Positions 50,764-59,169 of a stretch of 64,000 nucleotides of DNA are shown piece after piece. The notes under the pieces were generated by a model. That model saw only the letters and a program-made list of their open reading frames with translations, was not told where the DNA came from and searched no databases. The first letter of the stretch is position 1. Each line of letters begins with the position of its first letter. Source of the stretch: Paenibacillus sp. PL2-23 (GTDB lineage: Bacteria; Bacillota; Bacilli; Paenibacillales; Paenibacillaceae); the NCBI RefSeq assembly GCF_040834005.1, contig NZ_CP162129.1:3248001-3312000 (forward strand). The letters are read 5' to 3'. Made by a program: the position numbers and the translations under genes.

Positions 50764-51462
50764 ATGTGCGGACGATATACGGTGACCGTGACGCTGGAGG
50801 AATTGATGCTGCGATACATGATCGAGGAGACGAATGTGCCCTTTCATCGCCCCAAATATAACGTCGCCCCCGGCCAGCAGGTGCTGGCTGTCATAAGCGG
50901 CAGCAACGGAAAAAACCGTCTGGGAGAGCTCAAGTGGGGGCTTGTGCCGCCGTGGGCTGACGATCCCAAGATCGGCTATATGATGATTAACGCCAGATCC
51001 GAGACGGCAGCCGAGAAGCCTGCGTTCAAGGTCCCTCTCCAGCGGAAGAGATGTATCCTCCCGGCAGATGGCTTCTATGAATGGAAAGCCGTTCAGGGAG
51101 GGAAGCAGCCGATGCGCTTTACGCTCAAGACGAGAGACCTCTTCAGCTTGGCAGGCCTGTACGAAACGTGGGTATCGCCCAGCGGCGAGAAGCTCAGCAC
51201 ATGCACCGTGCTGACGACGAGGCCGAATGAGCTTGTCGCCCCGGTTCATGACCGAATGCCCGTTATATTGAGACCCCAGCATGAAGCCGCATGGCTCAGC
51301 CGAGAGCAGCAGAGCGTTCCATCCCTTCTGTCGATGCTGGAGCCGCTGCCCCCTGAGGAGATGGAGGTCTATCCGGTCAGCGCCGCCGTGGGCAACGTGC
51401 GCAATGACGACGAATCGCTGATTGCCTGCCAGCCGCCCGCTGAACAGCTTGGTCTGTGGTAG
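50764..51462 (+). CDS. SOS response-associated peptidase (SRAP; YedK/HMCES family)
   Basis: A 232-residue SRAP protein that crosslinks through Cys2 to abasic sites in single-stranded DNA. Conserved features: MCGRYTV (Cys2 exposed after Met removal), YNVAPGQQV, MMINARSET, the Glu of ILPADGFYEWK and the His of APVHDRMPVIL. The frame is open about 110 codons upstream, but Cys2 must be N-terminal, which fixes the start at 50764. TATAAT lies at 50724. No LexA box was seen, despite the family name. Confidence 0.92.
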   Translation: MCGRYTVTVTLEELMLRYMIEETNVPFHRPKYNVAPGQQVLAVISGSNGKNRLGELKWGLVPPWADDPKIGYMMINARSETAAEKPAFKVPLQRKRCILPADGFYEWKAVQGGKQPMRFTLKTRDLFSLAGLYETWVSPSGEKLSTCTVLTTRPNELVAPVHDRMPVILRPQHEAAWLSREQQSVPSLLSMLEPLPPEEMEVYPVSAAVGNVRNDDESLIACQPPAEQLGLW

Positions 51463-51539
51463 CTCTTGCTTGAATTCTGTGAAGGAAGCGAACGCCAGAA
51501 TTCGGCTGATAACGAGTAAATGGATATGGGGAGTGTCAA

Positions 51540-52457
51540 ATGACATCAATAGCGTATCAAGGTATAGCTCATTCAACTGTTCATGTTCCTGCCATAATTG
51601 AAAAGGTGCGAGAATTTGCACTTTCATATGGTTGGAAGATTGAGCGCAATGCCCTAGACTTCATTGTTGTTACGCCTCACCGTCAATGTGAATCCATTGT
51701 AATAGCCTTTGATCAGAAACTGAGATTTTCTGGCGTTACCAAGACAGTGTATTCGCCTGTCGAAATACATCATCAAATTTCCGAATTTTTCTTCGCAATC
51801 AAACCTTTATTAAAACGGCTTCGAATTGATGATGACACTGGCTACTGGGACGCTTTCTTAGAAGAAAGGCTTAACAAGAAGTCTAGAGAGCTTGTTATTT
51901 TTCCAGATGTGAAACAAGATAAAATCATTACAGAACAGCTATTTCTCTCTAAACATGCGACTTTGGCGGATAAGGAATTCTGGACCTACGACTACGATAA
52001 TCGAGACTCCTATTTCGAGAATCGCATTTTGCTTCATTATCCTACGATTAGAAATCTAATGGGATATGATTTGGCCAATGGCAGAGGCTTTGCTTTTATC
52101 GCAGATGATATTGTTGTCAACCTGGAGAAGGAGGGTTTTGTGTCATACGACTCAGAGTTTTTCCAAATGTATCATTCCCGCTACTTTAATGCCCTTGCAA
52201 TTTTATGGGCTTGGCGTAACTCCATTGACAAGCCTACGGAGACAAAGCGCAACAGGTGTTTTGCTTTTGCACATGCACTTGAAAATGGTGTTGAAGGCGG
52301 GGAACAAGACGGTTACAGTGGTAAGCTGCATCGAGAGGCATCCCTTGCATTAGATATACTTTTAGAAAAAGAGGGACCTGCCTCTCCGTATCGTAGTTTG
52401 CAAATATTTTATGCTTTATTTGATTTTTGCCATCTTAAAAGGAAACCCATTGACTGA
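51540..52457 (+). CDS. Hypothetical AT-rich gene
   Basis: A 305-residue soluble protein with no recognised domain. Visible elements are an N-terminal segment (VREFALSYGWKIERNALDFI), a central acidic and aromatic region (KEFWTYDYDNRDSYFENRIL) and WAWRNSIDKPTETKRNRC. The ATG follows GGGGAGTGTCAA. Codon and base use are clearly more AT-rich than in the flanking genes, which suggests horizontal acquisition. A weak AGCC/GGCT hairpin with T residues follows it. Confidence 0.7.
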   Translation: MTSIAYQGIAHSTVHVPAIIEKVREFALSYGWKIERNALDFIVVTPHRQCESIVIAFDQKLRFSGVTKTVYSPVEIHHQISEFFFAIKPLLKRLRIDDDTGYWDAFLEERLNKKSRELVIFPDVKQDKIITEQLFLSKHATLADKEFWTYDYDNRDSYFENRILLHYPTIRNLMGYDLANGRGFAFIADDIVVNLEKEGFVSYDSEFFQMYHSRYFNALAILWAWRNSIDKPTETKRNRCFAFAHALENGVEGGEQDGYSGKLHREASLALDILLEKEGPASPYRSLQIFYALFDFCHLKRKPID

Positions 52458-52537
52458 TCCCAAAAATTACACAGAGAGCTTTCCCCTTAACAAACAGCCC
52501 TTTAGAGGCTTTTTATTATTTAGAATGACTATCATAC

Positions 52538-52565
52538 AAAAAAATCGCTGACCCGAAGGTCAGCG
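52538..52565 (-). terminator. Terminator of the spoVIF-like gene
   Basis: On the minus strand CGCTGACC-TTCG-GGTCAGCG is followed by seven T residues. The stem begins within the last codons of the gene, and the stop codon lies in the hairpin. Confidence 0.92.
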
Positions 52566-52847
52566 AAACATGCCCCATAGCTTCAACAGATGGAAGGTAT
52601 TGTTGGGGTCAATCTTTTGAGCCAATACGAAATTGACGATCTGCTCCTCTTGCACGTCCGACAGCTTCTCATGCAATATGACAGCGGCGGATTTCACCAG
52701 CTTTCGAACCTTGGCACGATCCTGCAGATCAAATTTCGTTACATGAGAGAGCAGCTGACGAATCTTATCCTTGACATTGGGATTTTTCAGCTTCGTCTTG
52801 ACGCGTTCGACCAGCTGCGGCTTGATGCCGTAGTTCTGGTAGCCCAT
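52560..52847 (-). CDS. spoVIF: Stage VI sporulation protein F-like protein
   Basis: A 95-residue protein of the SpoVIF type as found in Paenibacillus, with MGYQNYGIKPQLVERVKTK, LQDRAKVRKLVKSAAVIL and a conserved end QKIDPNNTFHLLKLWGMFR. In Bacillus SpoVIF is needed for coat assembly and spore resistance. The strong site GAAGGAGG lies 11 bases before ATG 52847; an in-frame TTG eight codons upstream overlaps that site and was rejected. Confidence 0.78.
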   Translation of the reverse strand: MGYQNYGIKPQLVERVKTKLKNPNVKDKIRQLLSHVTKFDLQDRAKVRKLVKSAAVILHEKLSDVQEEQIVNFVLAQKIDPNNTFHLLKLWGMFR

Positions 52848-52932
52848 GGGATGATGCACCTCCTTCGGCAATCCTGCAATGCACTAACTGCTTCTATGCA
52901 CTAACTATATGCCGAAGAGGGGCAAATCTTGC

Positions 52933-54987
52933 TTAATCGAGCTGTTCCCCTTGAAATAAGGGATCATCCCGCAGCATAGCCCACAGCTTCGAGAAGGAAG
53001 GATTCGTCCAGAAATCCTCCTTGTCCGCCAGACGCCCCGCATCTTCGCGGGCCAGCTCCAGGGTGTCGTAATCCGCAACCATGTCCGCTACGCGGAACTC
53101 GGGCAGGCCGCTTTGCTTCGTGCCGAAGAAGTCGCCTGGACCGCGAAGCTCCAGATCGCGGCGCGCCACCTCGAAGCCGTCGTTCGTCTCGGTCATGACC
53201 TTCATCCGCTCGCGTCCATTCTCCGATTTGGGATCGGCCACGAGAATGCAATGAGATTGGTGCTCCCCGCGTCCTACACGCCCGCGCAGCTGATGCAGCT
53301 GCGACAGGCCGAAGCGCTCCGCGTCCATAATAATCATAAGCGTCGCGTTAGGCACGTCTACCCCAACCTCGACAACCGTTGTGGCCACAAGCACCTGAGA
53401 TTCGTTCGCCCCGAATTGAGACATCACCGCCTCCTTCTCGGAAGCCGTCAGCCGGCCGTGCAGCAAGCCGACGTGCAGGTCAGGGCAAGCCTGCTGCAGC
53501 TGCACATACTGGTCAATCGCGTTCTGCACGTCCAGCTTGTCCGACTCCTCAATGAGGGGACAGATGACATAGGCTTGCCGCCCAGCGGCAGCCTCCTTGC
53601 GTATGAAACCCAGCACGCGCTCCATCGCGTCATGCTTCACCCAATACGTCTTGATCGGCTTGCGTCCCTTCGGCAACTCCTTGATCGAAGAGACATCCAT
53701 ATCGCCGAATGCCGTGATGGCCAGCGTACGAGGAATCGGAGTTGCCGTCATGGTCAGGACGTCAGGATTGGGGCCTTTGCGCCGCAGCACGCTGCGCTGG
53801 TTTACGCCGAACCGGTGCTGCTCGTCCGTCACAACAAGCCCAAGGCTGCGGAAATATACATCGTCCTGAATAAGCGCGTGCGTGCCGACAATGACATCGA
53901 TCAGTCCCATCTGAAGACCCGCCAGCACATCCCTTCGCTTGCGCTCCGTCAGGCTGCCCGTCAGCAAGCCAACCTGCAGCCCCGTGCCCTCATACAGTCG
54001 CTCCAGCGACTTGGCGTGCTGCTCCGCCAATATTTCTGTCGGCACCATAAGAGCGCCTTGATGACCGGCCTTCACCGCGCCATAGAGCGCGATTGCGGCC
54101 ACTACCGTTTTACCCGAGCCGACATCGCCTTGAACCAGACGGTTCATGCTCCAGCCTCGGCGCATATCCGTCAATATTTCGTTCACGACCTTCTTCTGCG
54201 CGTCGGTCAGCTCGAATGGCAGCGTCGCCGCGAAGCTGCGAATCGTCTCGCTTTCAATGCGGAAGGCGATGCCGTCATTGCGCACGCGATTAAGCGAACG
54301 GTACGCCTGCAGCTTCAGCTGGAAGAGAAACAGCTCCTCGTATACCATTCTTCTGCGCGCTTCCTGGCCTTTGCGGAAATCGCCGGGCATATGCAGCAGA
54401 CGGAAAGCCTCCGCCCTTGTCATTAGCCGATGCTCCTCCACGAGCTCGTAGGGCAGCACCTCTTCGATCATCGCTCCGTACTGCTCGAGCGCCGTCGCTA
54501 TCATTTTGCGAATCCATTGCTGGGTAATGTTGCCGCCCACATGATAGACGGGCTGCAGCGAGCCCGACTTGCTATTCTTCGCCGTATCAGGGAACTCCGA
54601 CTCTGATACCGTCATCCACAGGCGATGCTGCTCCCACTTGCCCGTCAGCATAATTTCCCTTGACAGCGTCAATTGCTCCTGAAGATAAGGCCGATTGAAC
54701 CAGACCGCCGTCACCAGCAATCCTCCAACCTCGACTTTGCAGGTCAGACGCGACTTATTGCGGCCGTAGCGCTGCAGAAGCGGCGCCCCGCGCACGATGC
54801 CCAGCACCGTCGCCTTCTCTCCGTTCTTCACCTCGGACAGCTCACGCAGACGATAATCCTCGTAGCGAAACGGGAAGTAGCCCAGAAGGTCAGCGATAGA
54901 GCGCACGCCAAAGGCGTGAAGCTCTCCCTCCTTGAGAGCGCTCACGCCTTTGAGCTGTCTAACCGGTATTTGATCCAGCTTCAACAT
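52933..54987 (-). CDS. recG: ATP-dependent DNA helicase RecG
   Basis: RecG remodels stalled forks and branch-migrates Holliday junctions. The 684-residue protein has an N-terminal wedge/OB domain (about 60-160), the superfamily-2 core with Walker A VQGDVGSGKTVVA, VTDEQHRFG (DEQH), TATPIPRT and LHGRLTASEK, and motif VI LHQLRGRVGRG. The frame can start at GTG 54999, which overlaps the degV stop, or at ATG 54987. The choice is uncertain. Confidence 0.95.
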   Translation of the reverse strand: MLKLDQIPVRQLKGVSALKEGELHAFGVRSIADLLGYFPFRYEDYRLRELSEVKNGEKATVLGIVRGAPLLQRYGRNKSRLTCKVEVGGLLVTAVWFNRPYLQEQLTLSREIMLTGKWEQHRLWMTVSESEFPDTAKNSKSGSLQPVYHVGGNITQQWIRKMIATALEQYGAMIEEVLPYELVEEHRLMTRAEAFRLLHMPGDFRKGQEARRRMVYEELFLFQLKLQAYRSLNRVRNDGIAFRIESETIRSFAATLPFELTDAQKKVVNEILTDMRRGWSMNRLVQGDVGSGKTVVAAIALYGAVKAGHQGALMVPTEILAEQHAKSLERLYEGTGLQVGLLTGSLTERKRRDVLAGLQMGLIDVIVGTHALIQDDVYFRSLGLVVTDEQHRFGVNQRSVLRRKGPNPDVLTMTATPIPRTLAITAFGDMDVSSIKELPKGRKPIKTYWVKHDAMERVLGFIRKEAAAGRQAYVICPLIEESDKLDVQNAIDQYVQLQQACPDLHVGLLHGRLTASEKEAVMSQFGANESQVLVATTVVEVGVDVPNATLMIIMDAERFGLSQLHQLRGRVGRGEHQSHCILVADPKSENGRERMKVMTETNDGFEVARRDLELRGPGDFFGTKQSGLPEFRVADMVADYDTLELAREDAGRLADKEDFWTNPSFSKLWAMLRDDPLFQGEQLD

Positions 54988-54995
54988 GGTATGGC

Positions 54996-55850
54996 TCACA
55001 TCCTATACAGGAAGACGGCGGAGACGCCAGGACCCGTATGTACGCCAATAACAGAGCCTACTGTTGTGTAGCTGACTTCCTTGACGTTGAGCTCGCTCTT
55101 CACCCGATCGCCGAGCTCCTCAGCCGCTTCCCTATTATCCGAACCCGCCACAATAAGACCTACGGGAGCGTCGCCGAACGAAGTCTTCAGCATCTCCGCG
55201 ATGCGGCCCATCGCCTTCTTCGTTCCGCGAACCTTGTCTACGGAATAGACGCCGCCGTCCTTGTCCAGAGACAGAATCGGCTTAATATTGAGAATGGAGC
55301 CGATAAGAGCCGATGCTCGCCCGATTCTCCCGCCCTTGTGCAGGTATTCCAGCGTATCAACCAGAAAATATAGCTCCATATCATTCTGAATGCGCTGAAT
55401 CTCATTCAGAATCTGCTCCTTCGACTTCCCGGCCTGCGCCATCTCGGCCGCGCGGACCACCATTAAGCCGATGCCATAGGAAGCCGATTTGGAATCCACG
55501 ATCGAAATATCCGCGGGACGCTCCAGCATGGATTCCGCGATGACCGCTGACTGATGTGTGCCGCTTAAGACAGAAGCCAGATGAATCGATATAATCGGCG
55601 AATCCGGGTCCTCGTCCAGCAGACGCTCGTACACCTCGGCAAATTCAAGCGGCGACGGCTGCGACGTCGTAGGCAGAACCGGCGATGCTTGCAGCCGTTC
55701 ATAGAATTGCTCCGTGCTGATCGTAATGGAGTCCAAATAAGTTTCTTCACCGAACAGCACCTTGAGCGGCACCATCTCGATGCCGAGCTGCGCCCGAACA
55801 GGTGCAGGAATGTCGGAAGTGCTGTCTGTCACAATACGTACCTTGCCCAT
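54996..55850 (-). CDS. DegV family fatty-acid-binding protein (FakB-like)
   Basis: A 284-residue DegV-fold protein that presents a fatty acid to the kinase FakA. It starts VRIVTDSTSDIPAPVRAQLG and shows the fatty-acid pocket motifs SQPSPLEFAEVY, LASVLSGTHQSA and SKSASYGIGLMV, then LEYLHKGGRIGRAS. It lies 34 bp after fakA, supporting a FakA-FakB pair for use of exogenous fatty acids. Confidence 0.9.
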   Translation of the reverse strand: MGKVRIVTDSTSDIPAPVRAQLGIEMVPLKVLFGEETYLDSITISTEQFYERLQASPVLPTTSQPSPLEFAEVYERLLDEDPDSPIISIHLASVLSGTHQSAVIAESMLERPADISIVDSKSASYGIGLMVVRAAEMAQAGKSKEQILNEIQRIQNDMELYFLVDTLEYLHKGGRIGRASALIGSILNIKPILSLDKDGGVYSVDKVRGTKKAMGRIAEMLKTSFGDAPVGLIVAGSDNREAAEELGDRVKSELNVKEVSYTTVGSVIGVHTGPGVSAVFLYRM

Positions 55851-55884
55851 GTTATCCCCTCCTGGAAGGCTTTATATAGCCCAT

Positions 55885-57666
55885 CTATTCAACCGCGAAC
55901 AAATAGGGGTAAAGCGGCTGGCCGCCCGGCTGCACTTCGATCTCCAGCTCCGGGAAAGCTGTCTCGGCCCAATCGCATACCGCGGCCGTTAGCTCCGGTT
56001 CGGAATCCATGCCCGTCAGCACGGTGAGCAGATCGCCGCCCTTCTCCATCATACTGGCAATGAGCCCTTGACAGGCTTCCAGCAGATCCGCGTGCGATAT
56101 GACAATCGCTTTCTCCTTGATGCCGATATAATCGCCCTCCGTGATGCTGACGCCGTCGATGGACGTGTCGCGAACAGCCTTCGTGACTTGTCCCGATACG
56201 ACATGACCCGCCGCGGTCTTCATCCACTCCGCGTTGCGCTCCGGAGTCTCATCCTCCTTGAACGCAAGCACTGCCGCAAGGCCTTGCGGAATCGTGCGAG
56301 TCGGAATAACGGTAATATTGCGCTCGCTAAGCTCGGCGGCCTGCTCTGCCGCAAGAATAATGTTGCTGTTGTTTGGCAGCAGGAAGATATGCTCCGCCGA
56401 CAGACCTTCAATCGCCTTCAGGAAGTCCTCCGTGCTGGGATTCATCGTCTGGCCGCCGGACAACACCGTATCGACGTCGCTTCCAAGGAACATCTCCGCT
56501 ATGCCCTCGCCCATCGCGACGGCAATAATGCCATATGGAGCCTGCTCGAATACTTGGCCCGGAGCTATGCCGCTGAGCGCTTGGCCCGCCAGCAGCTCCG
56601 CTGCCGCGAGATCCGCTTGACCGACAGCCGAATGCTCGTCATGCTCGACAATATCGCGGTGCTGCTCTCGCATATTCAGGATATGAATATCCGTCAGCTC
56701 CCCGTAAGGCAGCGAGGCGTTGAGCACGTCGCCCGGCTTGCGGGAATGAACGTGAACCTTGATGATGTTATCCTCGGCAATAACGAGAATGGAATCGCCA
56801 TCCCTCTCCAATATACGTTTGTAAGCGGATTCATCAAAAAACACTGCAGTGGAGCCAGCAAGCTTGCGATTAATAAAAAATTCCATGTCGTACAGGAACT
56901 CAATATCCTCCGTATTCAGACGGGCTTGCGCGGAGCTTGGCTCCATGCGGCGCTCAGCCACTCGCGGTGCGGATGGAACCGCTACCTCATCCGGCATAGC
57001 CGCCTCTGAAGGCTGAAGATACAGCTCTTGGTAGCCGCCATTCGACTCCCCCTCAGACAGGCTGCGCACAAAGCCTTCGTAGATCAACACAAGGCCCTGG
57101 CCGCCGGAATCCACGACGCCGACCTGCTTCAGAACCGGCAGCTGATCAGGCGTCCGCTGAAGCGCTTCGTCCGCTTTCCGGTGCACCTCCGCCATCAGAT
57201 CGGCTACGTCGGCCGCGCGCCGGGCATATTGCACGGCATGCTTGGCCGCTTCCCTGGCAACCGTCAGAATCGTGCCCTCTACCGGCTTGACGACCGCCTT
57301 GTATGCCATATCAACGCCATTCTGAAGCGCAGCCGCCAAATCGACAGGGGACGCCTCGGAAAACGTGGAAAGCGATTTCGAGAAACCGCGGAATAATTGC
57401 GACAGAATAACGCCGGAATTGCCTCTGGCACCCATAAGCAGACCCTTCGACAGCGCTTCGGCTGATTTGCCAATATGCTCCGAGGGCTTGCTTCGCAGCT
57501 CCCTTATGCCGGAGCTCATCGTTAAATTCATATTTGTGCCTGTATCGCCGTCCGGCACCGGGAACACGTTAAGTGCGTTGACGCGTTCCGCATTGTGCTG
57601 CAATAGCTCCGCTCCCAGCAACGCCATTGCGGCAAAATCCGATCCGTTAATTGAGCGCTTACCCAA
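55885..57666 (-). CDS. fakA: Fatty acid kinase catalytic subunit FakA (DAK2-domain YloV)
   Basis: FakA phosphorylates FakB-bound fatty acids to acyl-phosphate for PlsX/PlsY. The 593-residue protein starts with a dihydroxyacetone-kinase-like DAK2 domain (about 1-200; NALNVFPVPDGDTGTNM metal and ATP site, GARGNSGVILSQL). A linker domain follows, then a DegV-like C-terminal half (NNSNIILAAEQAAEL, PTRTIPQGLAAVLAF). The start is TTG 57666 behind GAAGGGG. It is preceded by the Gls24-type gene as in Bacillus yloU-yloV. Confidence 0.93.
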   Translation of the reverse strand: MGKRSINGSDFAAMALLGAELLQHNAERVNALNVFPVPDGDTGTNMNLTMSSGIRELRSKPSEHIGKSAEALSKGLLMGARGNSGVILSQLFRGFSKSLSTFSEASPVDLAAALQNGVDMAYKAVVKPVEGTILTVAREAAKHAVQYARRAADVADLMAEVHRKADEALQRTPDQLPVLKQVGVVDSGGQGLVLIYEGFVRSLSEGESNGGYQELYLQPSEAAMPDEVAVPSAPRVAERRMEPSSAQARLNTEDIEFLYDMEFFINRKLAGSTAVFFDESAYKRILERDGDSILVIAEDNIIKVHVHSRKPGDVLNASLPYGELTDIHILNMREQHRDIVEHDEHSAVGQADLAAAELLAGQALSGIAPGQVFEQAPYGIIAVAMGEGIAEMFLGSDVDTVLSGGQTMNPSTEDFLKAIEGLSAEHIFLLPNNSNIILAAEQAAELSERNITVIPTRTIPQGLAAVLAFKEDETPERNAEWMKTAAGHVVSGQVTKAVRDTSIDGVSITEGDYIGIKEKAIVISHADLLEACQGLIASMMEKGGDLLTVLTGMDSEPELTAAVCDWAETAFPELEIEVQPGGQPLYPYLFAVE

Positions 57667-57684
57667 TGAAAATTCCCCTTCCTG

Positions 57685-58044
57685 CTACCTGGATACCCTT
57701 ACGTCTTGTACAAATATATGGACTTCATCCACCTGCAAGCCGATGACGTTGTTCAGCACATATTTTACTTTTGATTGAATGTTGTGCGCCACCTCGGAAA
57801 TTTTGGTTCCGTAGCTTACAATGATGTGGAGGTCGATATGAAGCTGATCATGCTCCCGGCGCACCTCGACGCCGCGGGACATATTCTCTCTTCCGAGCAG
57901 CTCCGCAATGCCATCCTTCAAGCCTTTGCGCGAAGCCATGCCGACGAGTCCATAACAATCCATAGCCGCAGAGCCCGCCAATACGGCGATGCAATGGTCG
58001 GTTACATGTATGGCGCCTAGTTCGGTATTAAGCTGCAGAGACAT
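57685..58044 (-). CDS. yloU: Asp23/Gls24 family protein YloU
   Basis: A 119-residue Asp23/Gls24-family envelope stress-type protein, with GAIHVTDHCIAVLAGSAAM, RENMSRGVEVRRE and LHIDLHIIVSYGTKISEVA. Its precise role is unknown; Asp23 of Staphylococcus is membrane-associated. The order yloU-fakA is the conserved Bacillales arrangement. AGGGAGTGTATTGCC precedes the ATG. Confidence 0.92.
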   Translation of the reverse strand: MSLQLNTELGAIHVTDHCIAVLAGSAAMDCYGLVGMASRKGLKDGIAELLGRENMSRGVEVRREHDQLHIDLHIIVSYGTKISEVAHNIQSKVKYVLNNVIGLQVDEVHIFVQDVRVSR

Positions 58045-58090
58045 GGCAATACACTCCCTTACTCTATATTATGGACTATGTACCATTGTA

Positions 58091-58119
58091 CTATAAACAA
58101 CTCTGATATTGAAGTGCAA
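58091..58119 (-). promoter_or_regulatory. Probable SigA promoter of yloU-fakA
   Basis: The minus strand shows TTGCAC, a 17-bp spacer and TTATAG about 45 bp upstream of yloU. Confidence 0.55.
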
Positions 58120-58208
58120 TCACGCTCAGCACCTCCCATAATGGGAACAGGAGTTGTCTGGCCTGTGCAGAACAGGATGAAAATTGCAAGGCAACACGCA
58201 TAATATGG

Positions 58209-58237
58209 TTGAATAGGCGCCCCGTTTATGATACGAT
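58209..58237 (+). promoter_or_regulatory. SigA promoter of rpmB
   Basis: TTGAAT, a 17-bp spacer and TACGAT. The transcript would start near 58244, leaving an 80-base leader. Confidence 0.75.
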
Positions 58238-58323
58238 ATTCGAGTGTGTTTAATGATGCATGTGTATGTTACATGGTATGTAGATGCGTACGTTACCACC
58301 AATTATTTATAGGAGGTGTAGTC

Positions 58324-58512
58324 ATGTCCCGCAAATGTTATCTGACTGGCAAATCGCCGCGTCAAGGCAACAACGTTTCCCACGCCAACAACAAAACTCG
58401 TCGTTCTTGGGGCGTTAACGTGCAGAAGGTTCGCATTATGGTCGACGGCAAACCGAAACGCGTATACGTAAGCGCGCGCGCTCTGAAATCCGGTAAAGTG
58501 ACCCGCGTATAA
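58324..58512 (+). CDS. rpmB: 50S ribosomal protein L28
   Basis: Ribosomal protein L28, 62 residues, [20 protein letters not shown] with the [15 protein letters not shown] core. The ATG follows TAGGAGGTGTAGTC; upstream frame extension is not coding. It is transcribed alone, opposite to yloU and to spoVM, and ends at a strong bidirectional terminator. Confidence 0.97.
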   Translation: MSRKCYLTGKSPRQGNNVSHANNKTRRSWGVNVQKVRIMVDGKPKRVYVSARALKSGKVTRV

Positions 58513-58534
58513 TTATGGCCTTCGAGCCATAGAC

Positions 58535-58561
58535 AAAAGCACCTGAAGCTCAGGTGCTTTT
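58535..58561. terminator. Bidirectional terminator between rpmB and spoVM
   Basis: AAAAGCACCTGA-AGC-TCAGGTGCTTTT is a perfect 12-bp stem with T runs on both strands. Confidence 0.93.
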
Positions 58562-58613
58562 ATTTTTGCCTGCTCACCAGCATGCCTGCGGAGGACGCAG
58601 GCAGAGTCCGGGA

Positions 58614-58694
58614 TTAACTTTTTTGGAACGTATTCAAAATCGCTTTGACAAACCCGCCCAGAAATTTCGGCAGTTTGATCGTATAAAATTTCAT
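58614..58694 (-). CDS. spoVM: Stage V sporulation protein M, 26-residue membrane-curvature peptide
   Basis: SpoVM is an amphipathic peptide that recognises the convex forespore membrane and anchors SpoIVA for coat and cortex assembly. The minus strand encodes exactly 26 residues, MKFYTIKLPKFLGGFVKAIL then NTFQKS and a TAA stop, essentially the Bacillus peptide, including the bent Pro9 and the GG pair. The ATG follows GAGGAGGGATGGGGC. It is too short for usual gene finders. The position between rpe and rpmB matches the Bacillus order. Confidence 0.97.
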   Translation of the reverse strand: MKFYTIKLPKFLGGFVKAILNTFQKS

Positions 58695-58828
58695 GCCCCA
58701 TCCCTCCTCAGACACGCTCATGAAATAGACCGTCACCACATCCCGCGCTCATGTAACCATCCTATGCGAAGGATCATTGTCCTATTCCATTGCAAGCGCT
58801 CCAAGAGCAGAGACGGGGCTGCAGCCCA

Positions 58829-58886
58829 GGGCATGTCTGAGAAACCCTGAACAGTTACTACACGTAAGGCTTGTCAGACACACCCT
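58829..58886. mobile_element. Short inverted-repeat element (possible MITE or IS-end relic)
   Basis: The 58-bp segment begins GGGCATGTCTGAGAAACC and ends, on the opposite strand, GGGTGTGTCTGACAAGCC; 14 of these 18 end positions match. Such ends resemble insertion-sequence termini. Its right edge supplies the stop codon region of the adjacent membrane-protein gene. Confidence 0.5.
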
Positions 58887-59157
58887 AAACGCCCTGGAAC
58901 ATCTCCGGATTACGGGCGAACAGATAGACCGTTATGCTTAGAATGACGATAAAGCAGAGCACCAGGGATAACACAACAAACAAAACGCGTTTGCCGGTCG
59001 TCTCGAAGCGACGGAAAAAAAGGATCGCGATATAGATGGCCAGAAGCGAAAATATATATTTCGTAATGCCGGTAATTTGCGTAAATATCGCCAGGCTGCC
59101 GCCCGCCCCCAAGCTGTACAGCAGCACCCAAAAAGCGTTCTTCATCCTCTCGTTCAT
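58885..59157 (-). CDS. Small membrane protein of unknown function
   Basis: A 90-residue protein with three predicted membrane segments (about 9-27, 32-48 and 57-82), the last reading VLFVVLSLVLCFIVILSITV. No family is recognised. The gene follows rpe by 12 bp, in the place where Bacillus subtilis carries thiN. Its stop codon falls at the edge of the short inverted-repeat element, so the C-terminus (NPEMFQGV) may have been altered by that element. Confidence 0.68.
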   Translation of the reverse strand: MNERMKNAFWVLLYSLGAGGSLAIFTQITGITKYIFSLLAIYIAILFFRRFETTGKRVLFVVLSLVLCFIVILSITVYLFARNPEMFQGV

Positions 59158-59169
59158 AGCCCGCTCCCC

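Noticed and set aside
53113-54426. 437-codon plus-strand frame inside recG
   Set aside because: Shadow of recG, which shows all helicase motifs on the other strand.
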